DNA from: Actinomycetes bacterium
GTDB taxonomy: Bacteria > Actinomycetota > Acidimicrobiia > Acidimicrobiales > JABEUL01
Direction of reading: 5' to 3'
DNA length: 46,366 nt
Assembly (NCBI GenBank): GCA_021852345.1
Contig: JAJZNL010000053.1
Location: forward strand, 1 to 46,366
How positions within the stretch are numbered: the stretch's first letter is position 1; every line of letters starts with the position of its first letter. This document shows positions 26,531-35,495 of this stretch, piece by piece. The position numbers and the translations under genes are program-made. The notes under the pieces were generated by a model, which had not been told where the DNA came from, searched no databases, and saw nothing but the letters and a program-made list of their open reading frames with translations.

Positions 26531-27205
26531 TTACTTTTTTAAGATTTCAAGCTTGAGTTTGGCAGAATCATATTCAAACTGCAGCCTGTCATACAATTTT
26601 TGAGTCAACTCTGTGACTTGCGATCTGGGAATTCTCTTATTTGGATCTATTTTTGGCATCTCTACCGGCTTGCCGATTGTAATTACCACCTTGGAGGGTC
26701 TTATCATCTTTGAACCCTTGGGCATCACTTGCTCGGATCCAGCAATTCCAATAGGAACGAGCGGTGCATTTGTTCTCAAGGCTAAAAGTGCCGCTCCATC
26801 AAATAGCTCGGCAACTTTGTCTCCGTGTTGCCTCGTTCCCTCTGGAAATAGCACCAGCACGTCTCCAGACAACAGACACTTTTCAGCAAACTTAAAAGAT
26901 TCGCGATCAGGTTTTCCCCGAGTTACCGGAAAAGTTCCCATGGAGTAGAAGAACTTCGATATCTTTTCTCCTTTAAAAATTGAGTCTTTTGCCATGAATC
27001 TCATTTGTGTCGTACAAATTGTCGAAGTCAAAAAGAAATCTACGTTAGATCTGTGTATGGGCGACAATATATACGGGGTTTTTTTAGGTAAGTTTTCTTT
27101 TCCTTCAATATGCACCCGAAAGCCCAAATGACATAAACCCGATGCTATTTTGCGCAATATAGAATAAGTCAATTCATGTACTTTTACGGATTCGAACTCT
27201 TCCAT
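26531..27205 (-). CDS. plsC: 1-acyl-sn-glycerol-3-phosphate acyltransferase
   Basis: A 224-residue membrane-associated acyltransferase making phosphatidic acid. The catalytic HRSNVDFF (HX4D) and the substrate motif LFPEGTRQHGDKV are intact, along with FPVTRGKPDRESF and VPIGIAGSEQVMPKG. Its start overlaps the end of cmk by 22 bases, so the pair is translationally coupled. The cmk-plsC pairing is widespread in bacteria. Confidence 0.93.
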   Translation of the reverse strand: MEEFESVKVHELTYSILRKIASGLCHLGFRVHIEGKENLPKKTPYILSPIHRSNVDFFLTSTICTTQMRFMAKDSIFKGEKISKFFYSMGTFPVTRGKPDRESFKFAEKCLLSGDVLVLFPEGTRQHGDKVAELFDGAALLALRTNAPLVPIGIAGSEQVMPKGSKMIRPSKVVITIGKPVEMPKIDPNKRIPRSQVTELTQKLYDRLQFEYDSAKLKLEILKK

Positions 27206-27828
27206 AATTTCAATATCTCCTCAACTATTTCATCGATCTGCTTATTAGTAGAATCCAACACAACTGCGTTGGTTGCCACCATTAACGGTGACTCGGCTCT
27301 ATTTGAGTCACGTGAGTCACGCTCCAAAATGTTCTTCTGAACACTATCAACGTCTTTATTAATCTCAAGACTTCGCCTTAACGATCTTACCTTATCGTCA
27401 GCTGTTAAAAATATCTTAAGCCGTGCATTAGGAAAAACAACAGTAGTAGTATCTCGTCCTTCCACCACGCTTGATCCGTTAAATTCAACCCACTCCTGTT
27501 GCCACCTAACTAGATATGACCTCAACTCCTTTATTTGAGCGATTTTCGACGCTACCTGAGATATATTTTCACTTCGAATTTTTTCAGAAACATCCTTTCT
27601 GTTAACATAAACCTTCCCGTCAGAATACTCCAAATCAAAGCCATCCAACAAATCCAAAAGTTCTTCGATATCATCCAGATCATCTGCGGCGTAAAATGCC
27701 AAATATGCAAAAGCACGATAAGTCGCTCCCGTATCAAGATAGTTAAACCCCAACTCGCTGGCCAAACGTTTAGCAACCGTAGATTTACCCGAGCCCGATG
27801 GACCGTCAATTGCCAATATATCAACCAT
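27184..27828 (-). CDS. cmk: Cytidylate kinase
   Basis: A 214-residue CMP/dCMP kinase. The P-loop IDGPSGSGKSTVAKRLA, LDTGATYRA, VEGRDTTTVVFPNA and the lid/Arg segment RDSRDSNRAESPL match the family. The canonical 'DTGamYRa' and 'GRDigTvVfP' are slightly varied. It overlaps aroA upstream by 8 bases and plsC downstream by 22, forming the coupled series aroA-cmk-plsC. Confidence 0.95.
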   Translation of the reverse strand: MVDILAIDGPSGSGKSTVAKRLASELGFNYLDTGATYRAFAYLAFYAADDLDDIEELLDLLDGFDLEYSDGKVYVNRKDVSEKIRSENISQVASKIAQIKELRSYLVRWQQEWVEFNGSSVVEGRDTTTVVFPNARLKIFLTADDKVRSLRRSLEINKDVDSVQKNILERDSRDSNRAESPLMVATNAVVLDSTNKQIDEIVEEILKLWKSSNP

Positions 27829-29134
27829 CTACAACACCCAATAACCTTAAATCATCCAAAAAACCGTTATAGCTTGTGGATACACAATCAAAATCCTTAA
27901 TTTCAACAAAGCTTTCTTTACTTTGCAAACCCAAAGCAAATATTGCCGCTGACATTGCTATTCTGTGATCCAAGTAACTATCAACCGCTATTCTGTTCGG
28001 ATTTACTTTCGGTCTTCCCGCTATAATTAAATCGTCTCCTTCAGCGGCTATGTCAACTCCGAAACTCTTAAGCAGTTCACATATCGTCAATATGCGGTCC
28101 GTCTCTTTAACTCTCAGTTCAGCAAGCCCCATAAATCGAGATACTCCCGATGCATTTGCAGCACAAACCGCCAAAATCGGAATTTCATCTATCATATCTG
28201 CCACTTCGTAAGGTTGAATATCCGTAGCAACAAGCTCAGAACTACAAGCCTCAAGAACGCCTACTGGAAATGGTTCGGCTGATGTAACGTAAACATTTAC
28301 GTTTGCCTTCATGCGTTCAAGCACCCTCAAAAATCCGGTTCTCTCTTTGCCTAAGTACACATTTTCCAGCCTTACATCTGAATTCTTAGTTATCAAAGCC
28401 CCCGTAATAAAAAATGCCGCCTGAGAAGGATCACAAGGTATATTCAAACTAAATTCCGTTGGCTTTACCGGTCCTTCAATTTTAATAAAATGCCCCAAAT
28501 CAGTTTCCTTTTCCTCAAATTCTATTTCAGTCAAAGCAAACAGCTCTTCAGTGTGTCTTCTGGTAGTTTTGGATTCGAATATTTCTGTAACGCCGGCGGC
28601 GTTAACTCCAGCAAACATAAGCGAAGATTTTACCTGAGCAGAAGGTGTGGGAAGCGAATAGCTAATTCCATGTAACTTCGATTGCATTACACCAACTGGC
28701 AGTCGGCCTTTGGGTTGTGAGTCGATTCTAGCCCCCATCGCCTTTAGCGGTTCGATTACTCGATCCATGGGTCGTGACCGAAGCGATTCATCGCCATCGA
28801 ATTCAACGTCTACTCCTATCCCCGAAACTACACCCATACCCAATCTAACCATCGTCCCCGAATTTCCGCACCACACATTTAACATTTTGTCAGGATACTT
28901 TAAGTCAAAAAAAAGAGCAAAATCCGTGTGACTTGAACGATCAACCATAACTCCCAAAGATCTCATAAAATCAAGAGTGTTTAGCACATCCTGACCCAAA
29001 TTTAAATTTGATACCCGACAATTTCCACCTACAAGGCAACTCATCATAAGTGCCCTATGTGAAATTGATTTATCGCCGGGAACAACTAAAGTACCGTTTA
29101 ACGACTGGTTCGTACCGATTTTAAGTATTGACAT
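27821..29134 (-). CDS. aroA: 3-phosphoshikimate 1-carboxyvinyltransferase (EPSP synthase)
   Basis: A 437-residue enzyme of the shikimate pathway that joins shikimate-3-phosphate and PEP. VPGDKSISHRALMM at the start, WCGNSGTMVRLGMG, the DPSQAAFFITGA block, and RVKETDRI near the end are the signature regions. The start is ATG 29134, giving MSILKIGTNQSLNG. The open frame extends to 29287 upstream, but that extension overlaps tyrA, is Cys/Arg-rich and is not EPSP-like. A terminator-like hairpin lies 26-45 bases upstream of the start. Since the SGT and RPM-type PEP contacts are not fully resolved by eye, class I or II is not assigned. Confidence 0.95.
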   Translation of the reverse strand: MSILKIGTNQSLNGTLVVPGDKSISHRALMMSCLVGGNCRVSNLNLGQDVLNTLDFMRSLGVMVDRSSHTDFALFFDLKYPDKMLNVWCGNSGTMVRLGMGVVSGIGVDVEFDGDESLRSRPMDRVIEPLKAMGARIDSQPKGRLPVGVMQSKLHGISYSLPTPSAQVKSSLMFAGVNAAGVTEIFESKTTRRHTEELFALTEIEFEEKETDLGHFIKIEGPVKPTEFSLNIPCDPSQAAFFITGALITKNSDVRLENVYLGKERTGFLRVLERMKANVNVYVTSAEPFPVGVLEACSSELVATDIQPYEVADMIDEIPILAVCAANASGVSRFMGLAELRVKETDRILTICELLKSFGVDIAAEGDDLIIAGRPKVNPNRIAVDSYLDHRIAMSAAIFALGLQSKESFVEIKDFDCVSTSYNGFLDDLRLLGVVDG

Positions 29135-29148
29135 AACTACAGGTTTAC

Positions 29149-29179
29149 AAAAAATTTTAATGCACCGAAACCGGTGCAT
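29149..29179 (-). terminator. Terminator- or attenuator-like hairpin between tyrA and aroA
   Basis: On the reverse strand ATGCACCG, loop GTTT and CGGTGCAT form a perfect 8-bp stem. This is followed after five bases by TTTTTT (29154-29149). It lies 32 bases past the tyrA stop and directly before aroA, so it either ends the aroH-tyrA transcript or modulates readthrough into aroA-cmk-plsC. Confidence 0.6.
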
Positions 29180-29210
29180 GAGGCATTTTTTGCAAAGCCG
29201 ACAAAATCCC

Positions 29211-30323
29211 CTATAATCCGATTTCGCTTTCCAATGTTGTAATGTGTCCACCGTCGGCAATCGCATCATAAAGCTTTTCGGAGTCACGTTGATCTACGGC
29301 CAGGTGCAGAATACCCGTTTGATCAATTGAACCGTCTTCAATAGGACGATGCGTCAGCTGCACATCTTCGATATTTACATTTAATGACTTTGCGATCGAC
29401 AGTATTTCTAGCAATTCACCGGGCTTGTCTTGAACCGCAATTCGAATTGTGGCAAGTTTGGAGGGTTTAAATCTTGATTTAATAAGTGCTTCTCTCCCTG
29501 ATTGAGCTTCAATCAGCTTTTTGAACAAACCCTGTTTATCCTTTGACTCGATATCGGTCTTTATAATATTTAAATACTCGATAAGCTTCGAAATTACCTT
29601 GGCAATCTCACCCGAATTTTGAACGCAGACATCAGGCCACATGTCAGGAGAACCCGAGGCGATTCTGGTCATGTCCCTAAAACCACCTGCAGCGAGCTTT
29701 AACAAAAATTGCTCCTGTCTGGAACTCTCAGAAGCCAAATTCATTAGCGACACGGCTGTCAAATATGGTACGTGAGATACCAGAGCAACGAAGTTATCAT
29801 GTTCGACGACCGACAAAGCAATTGGATCCGCATCAAAAACGTCTCTTATGATTCCCGCAAGCTTGGAATAAAGATCCATAGAGGTGATGTCGGTCGGAGT
29901 CAAAACCCAAGTTGCTCCAAAAAATATTGATGAATTGGCATTTTCGGGACCAATCTTCTCGGATCCAGCCATAGGATGTCCCCCGATAAATCTGGGGTCC
30001 CGTATCTGATCTACTATCTCGGATTTTACCGAAGCCACATCTGTTATTATGCAAGACTCCTTTAAGTGATCTGACACCTGTCTGTACGCAGAAACGACTT
30101 TGGATGCCACAGTAGCGATAAATACTATGTCGGTTTGGCTATCGACACCGACGTGGTCTATAAGACCTTTTGAAAGCGATACCTGTTCTCTCTCATGATT
30201 TGTATCGATTCCCCAAACCTCGCAACCCTTATCTTTAAGTGCTTTGGCAACGGATCCCCCAATTAATCCGAGTCCGATTACAACAGCCTTGTTTAATGAA
30301 TGTTCTGAATTATTGTCCGCCAT
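29211..30323 (-). CDS. tyrA: Prephenate dehydrogenase with C-terminal ACT domain
   Basis: A 370-residue tyrosine-pathway enzyme that oxidatively decarboxylates prephenate. The NAD-binding motif VVIGLGLIGGSVAKAL starts near residue 14. IGGHPMAGSEKIGPENA and LVSHVPYLTAVSLM carry the catalytic His residues, and DMTRIASGSPDMW follows. The last 75 or so residues (IRIAVQDKPGELLEILSIAK onward) are an ACT domain, which in this family senses an aromatic amino acid, so feedback control by tyrosine is likely. The upstream chorismate mutase gene would supply its substrate. Confidence 0.95.
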   Translation of the reverse strand: MADNNSEHSLNKAVVIGLGLIGGSVAKALKDKGCEVWGIDTNHEREQVSLSKGLIDHVGVDSQTDIVFIATVASKVVSAYRQVSDHLKESCIITDVASVKSEIVDQIRDPRFIGGHPMAGSEKIGPENANSSIFFGATWVLTPTDITSMDLYSKLAGIIRDVFDADPIALSVVEHDNFVALVSHVPYLTAVSLMNLASESSRQEQFLLKLAAGGFRDMTRIASGSPDMWPDVCVQNSGEIAKVISKLIEYLNIIKTDIESKDKQGLFKKLIEAQSGREALIKSRFKPSKLATIRIAVQDKPGELLEILSIAKSLNVNIEDVQLTHRPIEDGSIDQTGILHLAVDQRDSEKLYDAIADGGHITTLESEIGL

Positions 30324-30588
30324 TTTTTTTTCGCTGAAGTAGTTTAGTCAGGTCCTATCTATATTTTTTCTGCCACATTAATAAAATTATTAATCAGCAT
30401 GCGTATTTCGGTGCGTATTTCGAATTATGCAAATGAGTGCAACGGTCTTAGATTGCATTGGCATAAGATATCGACACTCTATTCACGATTACAATTTTAA
30501 ACCTTAGCTACGCCGAAACAAGACATTTTAGAACGGCACTCATTAAGGTCAAATGCTACAATATTCAACTTTTATCAGGCTTCCGTTA

Positions 30589-30972
30589 CTAATCGCCGGC
30601 TAAATCCGGTCGTAATTTTTTTGCTTCATGCAAATAGACTGATTTAAGCCGCATCTGGTTTGCATAAGTGTGATCATCCGAAATATTAACGTGCAAAAGC
30701 ACCCTTATGCAAAACGGGAGACAGCCTTCGATATCAACTTCTTGCGCGCCTAAAATTGGTACGTCTTCTAGCCCTCCAATTCTTGCTGAAGTGGCTGGAA
30801 ACTTAGATTTTATGTCAGCTGTTGCGGTTACGAATGCACTGACAACTTGCTCTTTGCCAATTAAATTGACTCTATATATTTCCTGAATCAATTCTTTGAC
30901 CCTTTGATCCATCTCTTCAGAGTCATCTTTGGTAAGGGTAGTTGCGCCTCTTACGGCCATTACTTTTGACAT
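30589..30972 (-). CDS. aroH: Chorismate mutase, AroH type
   Basis: A 127-residue protein of the trimeric AroH fold, not the helical AroQ fold. AVRGATTLTKDD carries the active-site Arg, QEVDIEGCLPFCIRVLLHVN carries the Glu and second Arg, and KSVYLHEAKKLRPDL is the conserved C-terminus. It converts chorismate to prephenate, the substrate of the TyrA that follows 265 bases downstream on the same strand. Confidence 0.94.
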   Translation of the reverse strand: MSKVMAVRGATTLTKDDSEEMDQRVKELIQEIYRVNLIGKEQVVSAFVTATADIKSKFPATSARIGGLEDVPILGAQEVDIEGCLPFCIRVLLHVNISDDHTYANQMRLKSVYLHEAKKLRPDLAGD

Positions 30973-31290
30973 AATACTAATTCAAACTTTCAAAATAAGT
31001 CACACAAAATTGCTTTAAATTTACAATTTGTAATCGTTAATCAATTTGATTCAATCAGCGCAAGTTTACCGTTTTTTAGATTGAAGTCAAATCAAACCAA
31101 CTCAACAACCAGTTTAAATCCAACAGCCCAAACCTTAAAAAAAAATCAAATTTTTTTACACAAATCGACTATTGGATCGGTTCATCGCTTAAGACTCAGA
31201 ATTTCCTCTAGGTAAATTTAAATAGCAAGAGTGGCTTTTAAACACTACCAGAATCAAAACGATAATTACCGACCATTTAGAATTTGCAGT
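30973..31290. other. Intergenic region between aroH and tRNA(UAA)
   Basis: About 318 bases, AT-rich, without a gene. A poly-A/poly-T stretch near 31138-31156 could form an AT-only hairpin downstream of the tRNA. No other structure was recognised. Confidence 0.3.
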
Positions 31291-31364
31291 GGGGACGGAG
31301 GGATTTGAACCCTCACTGGAGGCGGTTTAAGCGCCCTGCCTCTACCGGTTGGGCTACGTCCCCA
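31291..31364 (-). tRNA. tRNA with anticodon UAA (Leu), short variable loop
   Basis: Seventy-four nucleotides on the reverse strand. The acceptor is GGGGACG/CGTCCCC, and the anticodon stem GGGCG/CGCCT holds loop CTTAAAC with anticodon UAA. The T stem GAGGG/CCCTC has loop TTCAAAT. The D arm is GCC with an 11-base loop (CAACCGGTAGA) and GGC, the 3-bp form usual in tRNA-Leu. The variable region is only CCAGT, whereas bacterial tRNA-Leu normally has a long variable arm. UAA reads UUA and UUG codons. The discriminator is A and no CCA is encoded. Confidence 0.88.
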
Positions 31365-31409
31365 AAATGCGAATCATTTCAATTTCGGACTTCAAATAAT
31401 TTAGCAAAT

Positions 31410-31427
31410 AAAAAAGTACTCTTTTTT
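31410..31427. terminator. AT-rich hairpin between the esterase gene and tRNA(UAA)
   Basis: AAAAAAG, loop TACT and CTTTTTT form a 7-bp stem that ends in a T-run in both directions. It lies 95 bases past the esterase stop (31523) and 45 bases upstream of the tRNA 5' end, in a position to end the esterase transcript. With a single G-C pair it is weak. Confidence 0.35.
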
Positions 31428-31522
31428 ATATTTTTTGTCATCTAGGTCCAACTGTATAAGCAGATACATCTCACCTTAAAATATTAACTACTCATGTAGC
31501 AACTTGCACTCCGTCTAAATTT

Positions 31523-33049
31523 TTAATCCCAAAGTTTTGTGAACTCATTCAAATCGTCTTTTACGCATTTTGAATCTGCATTTATAATCATAATTTTTTG
31601 TGAAGATTCATCGTAAGCATCCCAGCGTGCGCTGGGAATTCCGGTTTTTGCAAAATTGTACCAAGCAGAAGTCATAAACTCACTTAGCCCTTTAGCCTCA
31701 GGACGGTCTGCACCGGCAAACATACCGATAAATGGATGGTTCAACAAGTCAAAGACAAATGGAATTTCTAGACCGTGGCATGATCCCAAATTGCCGGACA
31801 AAAATGACGATACCCATTCAAACCGATAAAAATATGTTTTCACTTTGTCGTCAACACTGTGATTCGAACTGTGAGCTTTAGCTATACATATGCTGGGAAT
31901 CCTAAATGCAACGTCAGTAGCCAAACTGCACCAAAGTTCCAGTGGACTTATATCATCATCCAACAACTCGCGATATTTATCAATCAAGCTAATGGGAGGT
32001 ATGTCCGAATATCCACTAATTAAATCGGGGCTTTTTGCAAAAAGCCCGGGAATCATTTCAAAACTCAGTTTAGCGAGATCAGGTATCGACAGCGAGAACA
32101 GATTCATCTCGTCTTTGTTGGTTCCTATCAACAGATCTACAGGATTCTCCTCACCCTTTTTATATGTTTCATACGGGTGCTCTTTTATTAAAATACCGTC
32201 GACAATAGGCAGGAAAGGTAGTGATATATCATAACCTACCTGTGTAGATATATCATTCTGAACGGACAAAATATCGGCGGCGGAAACCGACAAAAGATCT
32301 TTATCGTCTTTTAAACCCAAGGTGGACAAAAACTGCTCTTTCAAACCCACGGCTTTATCAAAATCCATAGTAACCGGCGCACCCGACTCGCAAATAGCCC
32401 TGTTAAAAAGCCCCTTGGCTTGTGGCAGCGCGACAAGTGTCGATACGCTCATCGATCCCGCCGATTCGCCAAATATAGTTATATCTTCAGGGTTGCCTCC
32501 AAAAGCAGCAATATTATCTTTGATCCAACGAAGAGCGGCTAATTGATCCAATACACCAAAATTACCTGTAGACTCCTCGCTACTGACCGCCAAAAACCCC
32601 AAAGCTCCCAATCTGTAATTAATCGTTACGACGATAACATCACCTTTTATGGCCAAATTGGTTGGATTGTACATCTGCCAAGAAGAAGCCCCCGAAAGTA
32701 ATCCGCCGCCATGAATCCACACCATAACTGACTTTTTTAAAGAATCGGATTGACTTAACGGCTCTCCAGGAACGTAGATATTTAAAGTCAAACAATCTTC
32801 ACCTATATTGTAAGGATCATCCAGAATCGAAAGACTCGGATCTGGCGGAGGTTGTATTGAAATTTTCGAATATTCAAGGGCTTCGAGCACCCCCGCCCAA
32901 CCAGGATGAGGTTTTGGGGGAGCAAATCTTAACTCCCCGACTGGACTTTGACAGTACGGTATGCCCAAAAATTTCGTAACACCTTTATCACCGATATTTT
33001 CCTTAAAGCCCTTAACCTTACCCTTTCCTGTTTCAACTATCAATGTCAT
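31523..33049 (-). CDS. Type-B carboxylesterase
   Basis: A 508-residue alpha/beta hydrolase of the carboxylesterase/p-nitrobenzyl-esterase family. LGIPYCQSPVGELRFAPP, EDCLTLNIYVP and VWIHGGGLLSGASS (oxyanion hole) are typical. The nucleophile is Ser196 in FGESAGS, the acid is probably Glu in GTNKDEMN, and the His lies in SCHGLEIPFVF. No signal peptide is evident, so it is likely cytoplasmic. ATG 33049 is chosen because it gives the standard MTLIVETGKGKVKG N-terminus. An upstream in-frame start at 33076 adds nine residues. It is transcribed alone, divergent from the NlpC/P60 leader. Confidence 0.93.
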   Translation of the reverse strand: MTLIVETGKGKVKGFKENIGDKGVTKFLGIPYCQSPVGELRFAPPKPHPGWAGVLEALEYSKISIQPPPDPSLSILDDPYNIGEDCLTLNIYVPGEPLSQSDSLKKSVMVWIHGGGLLSGASSWQMYNPTNLAIKGDVIVVTINYRLGALGFLAVSSEESTGNFGVLDQLAALRWIKDNIAAFGGNPEDITIFGESAGSMSVSTLVALPQAKGLFNRAICESGAPVTMDFDKAVGLKEQFLSTLGLKDDKDLLSVSAADILSVQNDISTQVGYDISLPFLPIVDGILIKEHPYETYKKGEENPVDLLIGTNKDEMNLFSLSIPDLAKLSFEMIPGLFAKSPDLISGYSDIPPISLIDKYRELLDDDISPLELWCSLATDVAFRIPSICIAKAHSSNHSVDDKVKTYFYRFEWVSSFLSGNLGSCHGLEIPFVFDLLNHPFIGMFAGADRPEAKGLSEFMTSAWYNFAKTGIPSARWDAYDESSQKIMIINADSKCVKDDLNEFTKLWD

Positions 33050-33130
33050 ACGTAACTCTCGCTTTCTAAATATCAATCGATTAATAAATTATAAAAAACA
33101 CTTCAAAGTTTTTCAAATCAAAATAAACAG

Positions 33131-33160
33131 TTGACTTTTGGTCATATATGCCGATATAAT
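33131..33160 (+). promoter_or_regulatory. Near-consensus sigma-70-type promoter
   Basis: TTGACT (33131-33136) and TATAAT (33155-33160) with an 18-base spacer. This is the best promoter match seen in the window. It points toward the NlpC/P60 gene, which starts more than 720 bases further on, so it would produce a very long leader or a separate non-coding transcript. Confidence 0.65.
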
Positions 33161-33893
33161 AATTAGTGAGGAAGTGACTCAACAAACTGACATTCTGAAT
33201 CGATGTATCAGAGGTCGGCACAAATTAAAAAGACTAATTAAAGACTAAAAAGACTGATAAAAAGTATTACTGGTCAAGGTAGGCTCATAGAGGGTAAGCC
33301 AGATAAAGGTAAAAACGAGAGAAAGGACAGAATATATTATTTTCTGTTACTTAGGTCGGTTTCGTAAGGTTGTAGTTTGTGTCGATAGATCGATTAGATG
33401 GTTTAAGGTTGGCGCCATAATATTTTGGTGTGGCCTGAAATTAAGTCAATTTGTCGGCCATGGCGGAACAAGATTGTTTGTCTAAGACGAACCTAAAAAC
33501 ATTTTTTGGTTAAGTTTTAAGGGTTTGCTATTGGATTAACAATAAAGTTATAGACATCTTGAAAATTATGACCGCCGACCAAATCTTAATTAAAATTATA
33601 TTATTTGGCAAATTTGCCTATAGCAAGGTTGTTAGACACAAAGCAAGCAATTTAAAACGCAATAACTTCGCCAATTTAACTTCATTTTTTATAAGTTCAG
33701 ACCATGGTTTGTCTGTCAACCTCTTAAAATTTAAGAAAAACGTATCGACAAATTCCAGGTATTTCAGAGACAATAATTTTTTTCTGCTTTATTTCAATTG
33801 CTATTTTTGGAAAGTGACAATTTCTCAACTAGCAGATGTTTTTGGTCCACATATAACTGAACGGTCAAAACGTACAATGCGAGGTCTTACATA
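33161..33893 (+). ncRNA. Long candidate leader RNA upstream of an NlpC/P60 gene
   Basis: Between the promoter and the hydrolase gene lie about 730 bases. The first 350 are purine-rich, with AAAGACT-type repeats near 33229-33257. Visible foldable parts are a 6-bp ACAGAA/TTCTGT hairpin near 33328-33348, GTTTGTC-TAA-GACGAAC at 33476-33492, and an AACC/GGTT-bounded A/T hairpin at 33490-33511. In actinobacteria, cell-wall hydrolase genes often carry c-di-AMP (ydaO) riboswitches. I looked for that consensus and did not find it. The region may be an unknown regulatory leader or simply a degenerate spacer. Confidence 0.35.
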
Positions 33894-33894
33894 A
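33559..33894 (+). CDS. Doubtful small ORF coupled to the NlpC/P60 gene
   Basis: A 111-codon frame (TTG 33559, or ATG 33568) ends as TAATG, so its stop overlaps the start of the hydrolase gene by one base. That is the classic arrangement for coupled translation. The predicted peptide is basic and AT-driven (many Asn, Lys, Phe), with a hydrophobic patch [11 protein letters not shown] recognise no domain. It could be a leader peptide gene or chance. Confidence 0.25.
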   Translation: MKIMTADQILIKIILFGKFAYSKVVRHKASNLKRNNFANLTSFFISSDHGLSVNLLKFKKNVSTNSRYFRDNNFFLLYFNCYFWKVTISQLADVFGPHITERSKRTMRGLT

Positions 33895-35495
33895 TGATAA
33901 AAGACGGAAAATTATATTTAGGTGTTGACATAGCCTCAGATAAGGGCAGCTCAGATACAGACTTTTTAAAGTTTACGCCTAAATACGTTAGCAACCAAAA
34001 CTCGAAAAGCCAACTATTAGGTTACAAACTTAGGTCGTCTCATTCATCAACTGAAATTAAGCAGCCAAAATTGCTGGCGAATCTTAAATTTAAAAAACTG
34101 TCGAGCGGACTAAAGGGTAATTTGCTAGCTACATTGACATTATTGGTAACAATAATGCTTGCATTGTCAACTACAAATCTATTTTTAGGTACAAACAATG
34201 CCTATGCGGCTACCGCCGCACCCAATTCATCACAAATTACATCGCTACAACAACAGGCAAATCAACTACTGAGTCAAATATCTTCTCTAAACAATCAAAT
34301 TAATTCAATAAGCGAGCAGTACGATCAAACTCAAATCCAAATGACACAAGTTCAGAGTCAAGTTCAGCAAACGCAGATTCTAATAACCGCTAAATCAGCG
34401 CAGGTGAACCAATCCAAAGCCAATCTTCGAAAAGCGGCTCTTACCGCTTTAATCATTGCGTCCCCTTTAGATCAAGTGTCCAATTTTTTTCTCTCTGACC
34501 AAAAAGACTTTGGATTTAAACAAACATTTGCAAGCCAAGCCACATCAAATTTGAACCAAGCGATAGCAGTTATGAAATCGGATGAAAACGCTTTAAACGG
34601 ACAATTGGAGGTGCGTCAGGGCGAACTAATAAAGGTCAAGCAAGAGTCCAATAACTTAGTTTCGCAAAAGGCTCAGATCACCACAGCCAACAACGCTGCT
34701 CAACAAACATTGGGTCAGATAAAAGGTCAATTAGCTACTGCATTAGCTCAGCAAGCTGCACAACAGGCTCAGCAAGCCGCTTTAGCGTTACAGCAAGCCA
34801 AAAATGCCCAAGCGGCTGCTTTGGCACGACAAAAAGCCCAACAGGCTGTAACGGTTGCCGTAACGGTAAGTTCTATAACCGGCAATACAAACGTCCTTTC
34901 AAATGTATCAAACTCCTTGGGTACAACCTCGACCTTATCCAACCTTACCCAAAGCGGATCCACGTCGACTTCAACCAACAAAAGTAATACAACCGCGAGC
35001 TCGGAAGGTTCAAACAGCTCAACCCAAACGAGTATTCCCGGATCGGTCACTCCTCTTCCTGACGGACTTTATCCACCAGGATCCACCTATAACGAACTAC
35101 CTGAAGCAACTGCGGCTCAAGGTCTTGCTGCAGTCAAAAATGCAGAGACATATTTGGGTGTACCATATCTTTGGGGAGGCGCTTCCCAGTTTGGAGTTGA
35201 CTGCTCTGGCTTAACCATGTTGGCCTGGGGTTCTGTTGGCATAAAACTATTGCATTCTGCTTACTATCAATATACCGAATCCACACCTGTTTCTGCAAGC
35301 GAACTAAAACCCGGAGATTTGTTGTTTTATAATTTTTCATTTGACAATGTACCGTCAGATATCGATCACGTTGTAATGTATGTGGGCTCGGGACCTTATG
35401 GAGTAAATACGATCATTCAGGCCGCCTATACTGGTACGCTTGTTTCATATGCACCTCTGTATACCTTTGGGTTAGTTGCCATCGGACGACCGTAA
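33894..35495 (+). CDS. NlpC/P60 peptidoglycan endopeptidase with coiled coil
   Basis: A 533-residue secreted cell-wall hydrolase. The domain order starts with a 75-residue hydrophilic N-terminal tail and a hydrophobic signal/anchor segment ([20 protein letters not shown], about 78-97) followed by NAYAATAA as a likely cleavage site. Then come a long Gln-rich coiled coil (about 115-320), a Ser/Thr-rich linker, and the C-terminal NlpC/P60 domain. The catalytic Cys437 lies in DCSGLT and His492 in DHVVMYVG. The usual 'RTaxxQ' helix reads [10 protein letters not shown]. It probably cleaves stem peptides during growth or division, as RipA-type proteins do. GAGG nine bases upstream supports ATG 33894. 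The cytoplasmic tail is unusually long for a secreted protein. Confidence 0.9.
   Translation: MIKDGKLYLGVDIASDKGSSDTDFLKFTPKYVSNQNSKSQLLGYKLRSSHSSTEIKQPKLLANLKFKKLSSGLKGNLLATLTLLVTIMLALSTTNLFLGTNNAYAATAAPNSSQITSLQQQANQLLSQISSLNNQINSISEQYDQTQIQMTQVQSQVQQTQILITAKSAQVNQSKANLRKAALTALIIASPLDQVSNFFLSDQKDFGFKQTFASQATSNLNQAIAVMKSDENALNGQLEVRQGELIKVKQESNNLVSQKAQITTANNAAQQTLGQIKGQLATALAQQAAQQAQQAALALQQAKNAQAAALARQKAQQAVTVAVTVSSITGNTNVLSNVSNSLGTTSTLSNLTQSGSTSTSTNKSNTTASSEGSNSSTQTSIPGSVTPLPDGLYPPGSTYNELPEATAAQGLAAVKNAETYLGVPYLWGGASQFGVDCSGLTMLAWGSVGIKLLHSAYYQYTESTPVSASELKPGDLLFYNFSFDNVPSDIDHVVMYVGSGPYGVNTIIQAAYTGTLVSYAPLYTFGLVAIGRP

Noticed and set aside
27821..29287. Longer aroA frame starting at 29287
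   Set aside because: The extra 51 residues overlap tyrA, are rich in Cys and Arg, and are unlike EPSP synthases. ATG 29134 gives the normal N-terminus.
33161..33560. c-di-AMP (ydaO) riboswitch, RNase P RNA or tmRNA in the NlpC/P60 leader
   Set aside because: The conserved sequences of these RNAs could not be matched by eye. Only a generic structured leader is supported.
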